DNA of 64,000 nt, taken from contig JADQBQ010000014.1 in the NCBI GenBank assembly GCA_016278505.1, positions 62,001 to 126,000 of the forward strand. The letters are read 5' to 3'. The DNA is from Clostridiales bacterium. GTDB taxonomy: Bacteria > Bacillota > Desulfotomaculia > Desulfotomaculales > VENG01. The translations under genes and the position numbers were made by a program. Positions 35,128-43,881 of this stretch are shown one piece after another (the first letter of the stretch is position 1; the number at the start of each line of letters is the position of its first letter). The notes under the pieces were generated by a model, which was given only the letters and a program-made list of their open reading frames with translations, was not told the origin of the DNA and ran no database searches.

Positions 35128-35883
35128 TCACCCGTCCATACGGTTCTTGCGTCTTTTTTGCGCCGGGACCTTGTCCGTAGGGTCCGTCAAGTGGTCTATC
35201 TGATCCTTTTTTAGATCCACGTACAAATTACCACCACTGTCCAGCGAAGCAAAATTTACATCAGAAACCGCGTAAACCCCCTGCTTCTCCAACTCCCTGA
35301 ATAACCATTCCTCGTCCAGACTATTTTGGATCAAATTCTGTTCAATGATCTTCCCGTCCTGAATCAGCTCCGACGGAATGCCCTGGTAGTTACCCTGCAA
35401 ATTCAAATCACCCACAGTAGCCGCCAGTCTGTCCGCCTTGGGCAGGATACTGAGTGAACCGTTGGGTTCGGCCACAGCAAACTCCACATCGGCAATATTA
35501 AAAACACCCTGCTCCCTGAGCTGCATAGTGAGATTATCCATATTATACAGAAGCTTCTTCATATTATCTTCCAGTATTTTACCATTATGGATTATCACCG
35601 TGGGCTCACCTTCCATTAGCTTACGCGCCGGCCGGTATTTCAATCCAATATATTCCGCGACAATGGTCATCAATCCAAAGGCTACCAGGCCAAAGGCATA
35701 ATAATACCCGCTTTCGTTTAACTCCACCACCAGCGAGCCCGCTATAGCGCCAATGACAATAGCATTCACAAAGTCTGCCACTGTAAGCTGGTTAACCTGT
35801 GATTTGCCCAGTAGTCTGGTAACCAAAAGGATGAGGGCAAAGGCACCTATGGAACGCAATAAAATTTCTACATAAGGATTCAT
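35128..35883 (-). CDS. DUF421 (YetF-like) membrane protein
   Basis: 251 residues from the ATG giving MNPYVEILLRSIGAF; GGAGGGG lies four bases upstream. Three membrane helices in the first 85 residues (family text LTVADFVNAIVIGAIAGS), then two soluble repeats with ELREQGVFNIADVEFAVAEPNG and ELEKQGVYAVSDVNFASL. Function unknown; common in spore formers, where some relatives act in spore membranes. Confidence 0.9.
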   Translation of the reverse strand: MNPYVEILLRSIGAFALILLVTRLLGKSQVNQLTVADFVNAIVIGAIAGSLVVELNESGYYYAFGLVAFGLMTIVAEYIGLKYRPARKLMEGEPTVIIHNGKILEDNMKKLLYNMDNLTMQLREQGVFNIADVEFAVAEPNGSLSILPKADRLAATVGDLNLQGNYQGIPSELIQDGKIIEQNLIQNSLDEEWLFRELEKQGVYAVSDVNFASLDSGGNLYVDLKKDQIDHLTDPTDKVPAQKRRKNRMDG

Positions 35884-36029
35884 TTTCACCCCTCCCGCAC
35901 AGTAGAAATATACAAGCATAAGTTTACCGGGCAGTTATGTATTTATACCCACTTTTTAGAAATTTACCCTGTGAGCATTGTCTTTTGTGTCCAATTTTTG
36001 GGAATAATATGACCAGGAGGGTGATCACG

Positions 36030-36146
36030 ATGAAAAAAACCGAGCTTAAGAGAAATCTCGATGAAAGAAAAAAAATGCTCCAGCAGTACCTGGAGTTTGT
36101 AAATTCAAAGCGTAAAAGTGCTCCTAAAGTAGCGAAGAAAAAGTAA
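36030..36146 (+). CDS. Small basic protein, 38 residues, unknown
   Basis: MKKTELKRNLDERKKMLQQY onward, ending KVAKKK; about one third Lys/Arg, predicted helical, no membrane segment. A strong CAGGAGGGTGATC ribosome site lies before the ATG, which is the main support. The frame is open further upstream but without such a site. I recognise no family. Divergent to the DUF421 gene. Confidence 0.6.
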   Translation: MKKTELKRNLDERKKMLQQYLEFVNSKRKSAPKVAKKK

Positions 36147-36158
36147 ATTTTTGATACA

Positions 36159-36827
36159 AACATTTTCGGGTATTGCTTTGGGGTTGTTTTTGACGGGATG
36201 AAACGGGATTTTTGCATGCGTTTTTTGCATGTAAACATCTGGGGTATTCCTTTGGGGATTTTTTTTGACAGGATTAACAGGATTGGCAGGATAGATAAGT
36301 TAAGCAGTCTTTGAATTGAAGACTTTGCTGATTAAAGGACTGTTCGTATCTACGCTTTAAGGATTAAAAGATAAAAGAATAAAGGCCTTTTGACGGGATT
36401 AACGGGATTTATGGGATTTTTGAGCTTGTGGGTTTACTCGGGCTTTTGGTGAATGACTTTGGCTATTGGGCGTATAAGATTTTTGTGGGCTTTGGGAAAG
36501 ATTGATTATTTAAAAATCATTATAGGATAAGTGCTGAAATATAGAATAGATGACTTATAATGGTACAGGATATGGAAACGCTGAAAACCAAAATCCCGTT
36601 TGATCCCGTTAATCCCGTCAAAAATTGCCCTTTCTTTAATCATCTTTAATCCCTTATCCTTTAATCCTGTCTAAATGCCTTTTTTCTTTTCTGTTTTCAA
36701 ATCCATCTAAAACCAAACAAACGAAGACATTTCTCAAGACTCACTTGAGACCGCCTCCGTTTCTTTATTTCTCTATCCTGCTAATCCTGTAATCCTGTCC
36801 AAAATGCCCTTTGCTTTTTCTTTTTCA
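36159..36827. repeat. Intergenic repeat region with both array dialects
   Basis: Two leader motifs (AAACATTTTCGGGTATTGC, AACATCTGGGGTATTCC), plus-oriented ACGGGATT and ACAGGATT arrays, then reverse-oriented CCCGTTAATCCCGTC and CCTGTAATCCTGTCC arrays near galU. Contains one copy of a 209-base duplication (36304-36512). No gene found. Confidence 0.8.
36304..36512. repeat. 209-bp long direct repeat, copy A
   Basis: From GCAGTCTTTGAATT to GATTGATTATTTA, nearly identical to 41894-42102 with a handful of substitutions. Includes an ACGGGATT array in its middle. Confidence 0.9.
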
Positions 36828-37694
36828 CTACCCATCAATCACTTTCTTCAAATAAGCACGGAATTCTTCCGACAGATCCTGCCTCTCCAGCGCAAACTCC
36901 ACCGTAGCCTTCAAATAACCCAACTTATCCCCCACATCATAGCGACGGCCGTCAAACTCGTAACCATAAACAGAATCTCTCCTAGCCAGCTCCTTCAGCG
37001 CATCAGTTAACTGAATCTCGCCACCGGCACCAGGAGCAGTATTCTCCAGTATATCAAATATCTCCGGCTGAATAATATAACGCCCCATAATGGCCAATCG
37101 CGAAGGAGCAGTGGCCGGGTCCGGCTTCTCCACCAAATCGCGGCACCTGAAAACCTTGTCCTTTACCTTTTCAGCATCCAATATACCGTATTTGCTTACA
37201 TCTCCCTGGGGAACTTCTTTAACCCCCAATATACTGCCGCCCACTTCATCGTATAAGTCCAACATCTGCTGGAGACAGGGCACACCATTGCGCACCACAT
37301 CATCCCCCAGCATCACCGCAAATGGTTCATTACCGATAAACTTACGTGCACAATAAACTGCATGCCCCAGGCCTTTGGGCTCCTTCTGTCTTATGTAATG
37401 AATATCAACCAATTCACTTATATCCTTAATTAATTCCAAAAGTTCGGTTTTCCCCTTGCTGCGCAGCATATCTTCCAACATGGGCGAACTATCGAAATGA
37501 TCTTCAATTGATTTTTTATCTTTGCCGGTAATAATGAGAATATCCGTGATACCTGAATTTACAGCCTCTTCAATAATATACTGAATAGTAGGAGTATCAA
37601 TAATGGGCAGCATTTCCTTGGGCTGTGCCTTTGTGGCGGGCAGAAAACGTGTGCCCAGTCCGGCTGCCGGAATTACTGCTTTTTGTACTTTCAT
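36828..37694 (-). CDS. galU: UTP-glucose-1-phosphate uridylyltransferase
   Basis: 288 residues. Nucleotidyltransferase loop AVIPAAGLGTRFLPATKA, then PKEMLPI, and VDKPTIQYI-type block (IDTPTIQYIIEEAV). It makes UDP-glucose from glucose 1-phosphate. The ATG with GGAGGTGG six bases upstream is preferred to a TTG two codons earlier. With galE and the phosphohexomutase it supplies nucleotide sugars for the wall polymer genes of this window. Confidence 0.96.
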   Translation of the reverse strand: MKVQKAVIPAAGLGTRFLPATKAQPKEMLPIIDTPTIQYIIEEAVNSGITDILIITGKDKKSIEDHFDSSPMLEDMLRSKGKTELLELIKDISELVDIHYIRQKEPKGLGHAVYCARKFIGNEPFAVMLGDDVVRNGVPCLQQMLDLYDEVGGSILGVKEVPQGDVSKYGILDAEKVKDKVFRCRDLVEKPDPATAPSRLAIMGRYIIQPEIFDILENTAPGAGGEIQLTDALKELARRDSVYGYEFDGRRYDVGDKLGYLKATVEFALERQDLSEEFRAYLKKVIDG

Positions 37695-37758
37695 AGTCAA
37701 CCACCTCCGCTAATCAATATATTAGCTGTACACTATTAATTTCCTCCTGATACTGCGA

Positions 37759-37792
37759 CAAAAAAAAAAAGGGGAAAAGTCCCCCTTTTTTT
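37759..37792 (-). terminator. Terminator of tagO
   Basis: Minus strand: GGGGGACTTTTCCCC followed by at least ten Ts; overlaps the end of the gene. Confidence 0.9.
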
Positions 37793-38873
37793 ATACGTCA
37801 ATGGATTGACTTTGTTCACTGTTTTCCACGGGTAAAACTCTACTACCCCCGATAACGCCCACCCTGTTAGCCAACCAGATAACTACGGCTGATAAAATAA
37901 CCAAAATCGCAGCAGCCTGGTCGTTGGAGACCACATTTAAAACCACGGCACTCATCCCCAGTATGGAACTAACAGCGTAGATTGCCAGCACTGTCTGCCG
38001 GTGAGTTAGGCCCATAGCCATCAGTTGGTGGTGCAGGTGTTCCTTATCAGGCTGAAAAATAGGGCGCTGGCAGTGGTAGCGCCTCACTATGGCAAAAAAT
38101 GTATCCAAAAGGGGCAAGCCTAAAACCACCAGTGGAATAAATACCGAAATGGCCGTAGCGCTTTTGGTAAAACTCATGATAGACATTGCGCCCAGGGTAA
38201 ATCCTAAAAACATAGAGCCGGTATCGCCCAGGAAAATTTTCGCAGGATGAAAATTATACCTTAAAAATCCCAAGACCGCGGCCGCAAGAATCAGGGCCAG
38301 TATTACAACCCCTGTCATCCCCGCTACCCCGAATAAATACCACTGGGTGAAGGCTACAGCTGCCAGTGTTAAAGCAGCAATACACGACACGCCCCCGGCC
38401 AAACCATCTAACCCGTCAATTAAATTGATAGCATTGGTAACCGCCACCAACCAGAATATAGTAACCGGGTAAGCCAACCACCCCAGCATCAACATATCGC
38501 CGGAAAGAGGGTTGGTAACGTAGTCAATAACTACTCCAAATGGAATAACCGCCCCTGCTGCAGCTATCTGCCCCAGTAGTTTCACCTTTGCCGGCAGCTC
38601 TTTAATATCATCAACTACACCCAATGCCACTACCAACGTACACCCCACCAGAAGACCCCCGATGGATCCGTTCAAATCCTGGGTGGCAACTACAGCCAGT
38701 ACAAAGGCAAGATATACGGCAAGCCCGCCTATACGGGGCATAGGTTCTTTATGTACTTTACGCAAGTCAGGCTTATCCACAGCTCCCCAGGCAAAAGCAT
38801 GTTTTCGCACCCATGGCGTGAGGGTCAAACTTGAGACAAAAGCAATTATAAGGGCCACAGCTACCTCGGCCAA
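37791..38873 (-). CDS. tagO: Undecaprenyl-phosphate N-acetylhexosaminyl-1-phosphate transferase (TagO/WecA)
   Basis: 360 residues, about ten membrane helices. Catalytic blocks of the MraY/WecA family are intact: GVVDDIKELPAKVKL, NAINLIDGLDGLAGG, FLRYNFHPAKIFLGDTGS and the HLHH motif in DKEHLHHQL. It loads a sugar phosphate on undecaprenyl phosphate, the first step of teichoic-acid-like or secondary wall polymer synthesis. TTG start with GGAGGG six bases upstream. Confidence 0.93.
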   Translation of the reverse strand: MAEVAVALIIAFVSSLTLTPWVRKHAFAWGAVDKPDLRKVHKEPMPRIGGLAVYLAFVLAVVATQDLNGSIGGLLVGCTLVVALGVVDDIKELPAKVKLLGQIAAAGAVIPFGVVIDYVTNPLSGDMLMLGWLAYPVTIFWLVAVTNAINLIDGLDGLAGGVSCIAALTLAAVAFTQWYLFGVAGMTGVVILALILAAAVLGFLRYNFHPAKIFLGDTGSMFLGFTLGAMSIMSFTKSATAISVFIPLVVLGLPLLDTFFAIVRRYHCQRPIFQPDKEHLHHQLMAMGLTHRQTVLAIYAVSSILGMSAVVLNVVSNDQAAAILVILSAVVIWLANRVGVIGGSRVLPVENSEQSQSIDV

Positions 38874-39032
38874 ATCTATCCCTCCAGCAAAATCTTCTTA
38901 GCACATACTAGGTCTATTTTATCACCGACAGTAATAGAATCCAAAAGCTAAAAAACATCAAATTTAAGCTTATAGATAACGATTTCGGCTTAATACGCTA
39001 TAACTCGTCAAAAGACTTGTCCCGACAATAAT

Positions 39033-39467
39033 TTACTCCTTATTTTCAGTAATGGCAAACATTAACTCCGCTTCAGCCGCCATATCCTCATTAACCCGGG
39101 CTATACCCTTGGCCTTACCAATACTTCCACGCAGCTTCAACATTTCTACTTCCAGGTACAAAATATCACCGGGAACAACCTGCCTGCGGAACTTGGCCTT
39201 TTCTATTCCGGCAAAAAGGGCAATTTTCCCGGCAAATTCAGGCATACTTAAAACCGACACCGCGCCTACCTGGGCCATTGCCTCAATTATTAAGACACCC
39301 GGCATCACCGGGTAATCCGGAAAATGCCCCTGGAAAAAGGGCTCGTTAACAGTTACATTCTTTAGCCCCACCGCTTTTTTACCCGGTTCCACCGACTCGA
39401 TTTTATCCACCAGTAGAAATGGATAGCGGTGCGGTATAATCTCTTTTATTTGGTTAATATCTAACAT
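39033..39467 (-). CDS. fabZ: 3-hydroxyacyl-ACP dehydratase FabZ
   Basis: 144 residues, hot-dog fold. Catalytic His in [17 protein letters not shown] and Glu in [11 protein letters not shown]-terminal [11 protein letters not shown] is typical. Dehydrates 3-hydroxyacyl-ACP in fatty acid synthesis. Single gene next to tagO; a 159-base gap between them holds the tagO promoter region. Confidence 0.96.
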   Translation of the reverse strand: MLDINQIKEIIPHRYPFLLVDKIESVEPGKKAVGLKNVTVNEPFFQGHFPDYPVMPGVLIIEAMAQVGAVSVLSMPEFAGKIALFAGIEKAKFRRQVVPGDILYLEVEMLKLRGSIGKAKGIARVNEDMAAEAELMFAITENKE

Positions 39468-39582
39468 GCATTTCCCCCCTGAGTGGTTGTTATTTCCTTA
39501 AGAGTATACCATTTTCATCCACAGGGCAAAAGAAAGCACTCAAACATTTAGACAAACTTCAAGCGATTTTTGTTCCAAAACA

Positions 39583-39625
39583 ATTTTAGACAGGATTAAC
39601 AGGATACACAGGATTTTTTGAAACC
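39583..39625. repeat. ACAGGATT array upstream of fabZ
   Basis: TTTTAGACAGGATTAACAGG ATACACAGGATT: three or four 9-base units on the plus strand, just left of repeat copy 5. Confidence 0.75.
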
Positions 39626-39632
39626 AATGGCA

Positions 39633-39842
39633 AACCTGTCCTTTGCGCAGAGCGAATGAATTGAATCGAGCTGTGGCCAGGCTTCGCGAAGTCGATAAGC
39701 GGAAGCGGGCCGAGCACAGGACGTGCGAGGCCGCCCCTTGAGCCAAGGATGGCGATTGGGGCGGGTACCCCGCTGGAGCGTGAGACTGAGCGTTAGCCTG
39801 GCCCAGCGAGATGAATGAATGAGCGGGCGCAAAGGACAGGTT
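39633..39842. repeat. Dispersed repeat, copy 5 (short form, 210 bp)
   Basis: Ends AACCTGTCCTTTGCGC and GCGCAAAGGACAGGTT, exact complements. Short centre (GATTGGGGCGGGTACCCCGC). Lies in the 700-base gap between fabZ and the exported oxidoreductase. Confidence 0.92.
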
Positions 39843-39896
39843 AGGTAACACTAACTTATCACAACAACAAAAAGCGGGTACCTAAACGGGAGGCTA

Positions 39897-40140
39897 CTGA
39901 AAAAGTTACCCTTTTTCAGTGCGAATGATTTTTTTGGGGCATTTCTTTTGGGTCTTATATTCTCGACGAGATTAACAGGATTTGTGGGATTTTATTTTTC
40001 TTACTACACTGCTTGATGGTCCATTTATATGGTATCTTATAGTTACCAGTTATTCAGGATTTAAATTATTATTCTTAATGGTTACATCTTGGTTCTACTT
40101 ATTTCTTGTTTTACTATCCTGTTGATCCTGTCAAAAAGGG
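39897..40140. repeat. Hairpin and array remnants before the FAD oxidoreductase gene
   Basis: Contains the hairpin CTGAAAAAG/CTTTTTCAG (39897-39921), a leader-like GGGGCATTTCTTTTGGG, a degenerate array (GACGAGATTAACAGGATT) and, close to the gene, the reverse array CCTGTTGATCCTGTC. No gene seen. Confidence 0.6.
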
Positions 40141-40174
40141 TTTTAATCATTTTAAGTTAAAAGAGGTGTACCAA

Positions 40175-41851
40175 TTGCGAATAAAAGCCTTTATGCTGCT
40201 CATTGCTCTTGTTGCAAGTGCATCTATAACCATTTCCTGCCGGGCGGCTGAGCCTGATACCGACATCTTAATCTACGGTGGGGGCTTTGCCGCCTGTGCT
40301 GCTGCCACCACAGCCGCCACAACTGCACCGGAACAACAAATAACATTATTAGTACCTTATCCGGAGCAAAAACTTGGAGGCATCGGCACCATAGGCGGGC
40401 AAAACTTCATGGACCTCAGGTTCTGGGAGAATAACTTTGTCACCAAAGGCTCCCTCTACCGCTGGTATACAAAAGCGGGGCGCTTTTACAGCACCGAAGA
40501 AATGGCCGGTGTACTGGAGCAGGAAATAAAGTCACATCCCAATATATCTATTGTTTTTGGCCGGCAAATAGTCGCTACAAACACCACCAAACAAAAGATT
40601 ACCAACCTGACCCTGCAACCTGTTAGGCGCCAGCATGAAGGTGCGCTAACCTGGACAGGGGCACCAACGGATATGTCCGCCCGGGTATACATAGACGCTT
40701 CAGAAGACGGCAGGCTGGCACGCCTGACCGGTGTCGGGGCAAGCGTAGGCCGGCAGGGTTGGCCCCAAGAGCTTCTACCGGAAGATGAGCGTGATCAGCC
40801 CTTAGCCCGTCAACAGGCGGCAACTTTAATGTTTAAAGTACGTGGAGTCCGAATCCCGTCCGAACAAACTACAATAACCGGTTGGCAATTTGTACGTGAC
40901 CACACCGGCAGCTGGGGACTGGCCGGGGGAAAGAATACTTTCCATACTGACCCGGTGCTTAAAGATTTCAACCGCACTTTCGGACCCGAGGGGTTTGCTT
41001 TAAAGCCGGTTAACGCTGCCCAGGACGGTGCTGGAAACGATGAATGGTGGATAAATGCCCTGTTGGTATTCAATATGGACGGCAGAGCCCGGGATATGGA
41101 CCGGAATACAGATAACTTTCCCACCCATATCTTGCCCGGCAGCCTTACAGTAGATAAGGCATGGCAAGAAGCCCGGGACTTCATTAACCGGCCGGAGTTT
41201 ATCCAGGCCTTCAGAAGGTTTACAGTAACAGATGAAACAGGTCAACAATTTGGCTTCCAAAATGCCGAGCTGGTCAAAGATAAAGACGGCAAACCAGTGG
41301 TAGGAAACGTTTTATATGTCCGGGAAACCATACATGCAGTAAATAGCCCCATCACCGGAAACGGCATGGAAGAAACTAACTTTGCCCTGCCACCTTCTGA
41401 CTGCCAGCAGGCCGGAAACGGCCCGGGTAACGGTGCAGATGCGGAAAATTACTCGCAGCGCATGGGACTCGCCCATTACTTTATGGATGTGAATGCATAC
41501 ATTTTTGAAGACCTGGTTAGCACAGGTGACTTTAAATGGCCGGTTACAGAGCATGCCAGGCCGGAGTGGGCCGAACACGGGCAACCGGAGAACCCGGTCT
41601 ACCTCCCCTACCGGATGCTGATATCACCGGATATACAAAACCTGCTGCTGCCCGGATACGCCACCGGGGCGTCTTCACTGGCCTGGTCCCAGGTAAGAGT
41701 GCTCCCCAACCTGGCGGTATTGGGCGATGCGGCCGGAGCAGCTGCTGCAGTTTCCGTGGAGCAACAAATAACGCCGGGGAAATTTGGTGATGATCAGGTT
41801 AAGGCTGTCCAACAGAAACTTAAGCAGGTAAACACTCGCCTGGATAAATAA
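40175..41851 (+). CDS. Exported FAD-dependent oxidoreductase 1
   Basis: 558 residues from a TTG start (GAGGTG six bases upstream). A signal peptide covers about residues 1-28; Cys in ITISCRAA might be a weak lipobox. The mature protein opens with a dinucleotide fold (DILIYGGGFAACAAA) and is an FAD_oxidored-type flavoprotein with YIDASEDGRLARLTG and a C-terminal VLGDAAGAAAAVS block. The substrate is unknown. A paralogue with a membrane anchor lies at 45.8-47.7 kb next to DUF5693 and csaB. Plus strand, unlike its neighbours, and bounded by repeat arrays. Confidence 0.85.
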   Translation: MRIKAFMLLIALVASASITISCRAAEPDTDILIYGGGFAACAAATTAATTAPEQQITLLVPYPEQKLGGIGTIGGQNFMDLRFWENNFVTKGSLYRWYTKAGRFYSTEEMAGVLEQEIKSHPNISIVFGRQIVATNTTKQKITNLTLQPVRRQHEGALTWTGAPTDMSARVYIDASEDGRLARLTGVGASVGRQGWPQELLPEDERDQPLARQQAATLMFKVRGVRIPSEQTTITGWQFVRDHTGSWGLAGGKNTFHTDPVLKDFNRTFGPEGFALKPVNAAQDGAGNDEWWINALLVFNMDGRARDMDRNTDNFPTHILPGSLTVDKAWQEARDFINRPEFIQAFRRFTVTDETGQQFGFQNAELVKDKDGKPVVGNVLYVRETIHAVNSPITGNGMEETNFALPPSDCQQAGNGPGNGADAENYSQRMGLAHYFMDVNAYIFEDLVSTGDFKWPVTEHARPEWAEHGQPENPVYLPYRMLISPDIQNLLLPGYATGASSLAWSQVRVLPNLAVLGDAAGAAAAVSVEQQITPGKFGDDQVKAVQQKLKQVNTRLDK

Positions 41852-42420
41852 TTCTTTTAATCTCTATCCCGCGAATCCCGTCAATCCCGTTAAGCGGTCT
41901 TTGAATTAAAGACTTTGCTGATTAAAGGACTATAAGTGTCTACGCTTTAAGGATTAAAAGATAAAAGAATAAAGGCCTTTTGACGGGATTAACGGGATTT
42001 ATGGGATTTTTAAGCTTGTGGGTTTACTAGGGCTTTTGGTGAATGACTTTGGTTATTGGGCGTATAAGATTTTTGTGGGCTTTGGGAAAGATTGATTATT
42101 TATATGGTTCATGTGAGTTTTGACGGGACCTACGGAATAAATTAGTTTTAATTTTTTAATAATTCACACTAATTCTAGTTGACTTTATATAGCCCTACAA
42201 AAACAACCTTTGTAATCCCTTATCCTGCAATCCTGTAATCCTGTCTAAATGTCTTTTGCTTTTTGCTTTTTGCTTTGCTTTTTCTTTTAATCTCTATCCC
42301 GCGAATCGCGTTGATCTCGACAAAAACTGCCCTTTATTTTTTAGTGTTGATACTTAATCTTTCGCAAGACGACCTTATTTTAGGGGTGGTTATTAAAGTC
42401 AGAAAACTTAGAGGAAAAGA
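41852..42420. repeat. Intergenic repeat region with arrays
   Basis: Reverse ATCCCGTCAATCCCGTT array directly after the oxidoreductase, then the second copy of the 209-base repeat, then reverse CCTGTAATCCTGTC and a damaged CGCGTTGATCTCGAC array. No gene seen. Confidence 0.8.
41894..42102. repeat. 209-bp long direct repeat, copy B
   Basis: Direct-orientation partner of 36304-36512, starting GCGGTCTTTGAATT and ending GATTGATTATTTA. Same length, very few differences. Confidence 0.9.
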
Positions 42421-42443
42421 TTACACACGCTAGGCGTGTGTAA
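42421..42443 (-). terminator. Terminator of csaB
   Basis: TTACACACGC/GCGTGTGTAA palindrome overlapping the csaB stop codon, followed on the minus strand by TCTTTTCC. Confidence 0.7.
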
Positions 42444-43512
42444 GTGGATTAACGACAAATTGTACGCTTTCCAGAGCCTGCTGCCTGAGAGGCTGTACCC
42501 GTTGCAGCAATTCCTGCCGCTCCAGCGTCCGTGCCCTGTCCACTCCGGCCAGTAATTGGACAGAATTTAAATCCTCCGGCGAGCCACCCGGTTCCAGGCC
42601 CACGCGGGCAAGGAAACGTTTTATCTTGGGGTCATAGGCAATTCCCACCGGAGGCACCCCCAACACAGCGGCCATAATTAGTGAATGCAGCCTCATTCCC
42701 ACCAGTAAATCAAGACCACTGATCACCGAAAGCATTTCCGGCACGGAACAAGTCCGGCGCACAATAAAGCTCTCTCGTCGCATCAGCCCGGAAACCGCCT
42801 CCGACACCTGCAGGTCGCCGGGATGCTGCATGGGCAGGAAAACAACCTGCATACCTCTTTTCACCAGACCGTCACAAGCCCCGGCAAGTTCCGCCTGCCA
42901 CTGCTCTCCATGCCAGGGGCGCACGGACACACCGGCTAAAGGGCCGTCCTCAGGGCTTACACCGGACTCACTTAAAATATCCCGGCCCGCCGGCCCAGGT
43001 ACTTGGTCAGGATCCAGCCCCAGCACCGGATCAGCCGTTACCGTTATGTCCTTTTTTACGCCCATGTCCAACAGGTCAGCCCGCGAGTCCTCATCGCGCA
43101 CGGTAATGGCTTTTACTCCATTGGCAGTAAAGGATACCATTTTCCTGCCCGGGTTGCTGTTAATAGGACCTATGCCCTGGGCATAAAAAACCACCGGCTT
43201 ACCCAGCATGCGGGCAAGCCATATTACGCCTAGATAATACAAAAGACTTTTGGGCCCGGTTACGTCCTGCAGCAGGCTCCCGCCACCGCTGATTAATATG
43301 TCGGCTTTGCGCAGGGCTTTGGCTACTTCACCCGGCTTCCACCGGTTGACCGATTCCACTCCATAGGTTTGAGCGGTAAATTGAGGCTCAGCGGAAAGCA
43401 CCACCGGCTGCAGGCCGGGATCCCGCTCCCGCAAGGCCTGCAGCATGCTATAAAGCACCGCTTCGTCTCCTATATTATGAAATCCATAATAACCAGAAAT
43501 AACCGCTCGCAA
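42430..43512 (-). CDS. csaB: Polysaccharide pyruvyl transferase CsaB
   Basis: 360 residues from the TTG giving (M)RAVISGYYGFHNIGDEAVL; GGAGGT lies six bases upstream and the upstream frame reads through repeat sequence. Family blocks DILISGGGSLLQDVTG, FYAQGIGPI and LLVGMRLHSLIMA are intact. CsaB adds pyruvyl ketals to the secondary wall polymer, the ligand of SLH domains. An SLH protein is encoded at 51.1-53.7 kb. DUF5693 lies upstream on the same strand, a frequent neighbour. Confidence 0.94.
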   Translation of the reverse strand: MRAVISGYYGFHNIGDEAVLYSMLQALRERDPGLQPVVLSAEPQFTAQTYGVESVNRWKPGEVAKALRKADILISGGGSLLQDVTGPKSLLYYLGVIWLARMLGKPVVFYAQGIGPINSNPGRKMVSFTANGVKAITVRDEDSRADLLDMGVKKDITVTADPVLGLDPDQVPGPAGRDILSESGVSPEDGPLAGVSVRPWHGEQWQAELAGACDGLVKRGMQVVFLPMQHPGDLQVSEAVSGLMRRESFIVRRTCSVPEMLSVISGLDLLVGMRLHSLIMAAVLGVPPVGIAYDPKIKRFLARVGLEPGGSPEDLNSVQLLAGVDRARTLERQELLQRVQPLRQQALESVQFVVNPLTHA

Positions 43513-43555
43513 TGTAATACCTCCGATAAAAAAACATGTTTGGGTCGTGGCTTTT

Positions 43556-43873
43556 GGGCCAACAAAAAACATTTTGACAGGATTACAGGATTTGCAAGAT
43601 AAGTGATTAAAGAAAAATGTTAAAAATATTATGTTATAAGGCTAAGATATAATACCCCAAATGTTTTCCTAAAAGAAATACCCTAAAGCAAATTCATTTA
43701 CAAATCCAATTAATTACAAATCATTGCTTTTCAAATCTTTACATACCACTTAAATTTCTCCTCCAGGATCATAAAACCACGCTGCAAATTAACAACCCTG
43801 CTCCAAACAAAATCCTAACAATCCTGTAATCCTGTCAAAAAATGACCCTAAAGGAATACCCCAGATGTTTTCA
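43556..43873. repeat. Intergenic repeat region between csaB and DUF5693
   Basis: Plus-oriented TTTTGACAGGATTACAGGATT at the left; reverse leader motifs (CCCCAAATGTTTTCC; AAAGGAATACCCCAGATG) and a reverse AATCCTGTAATCCTGTC array at the right. The two halves face each other. No gene seen. Confidence 0.8.
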
Positions 43874-43881
43874 TATGAAAC

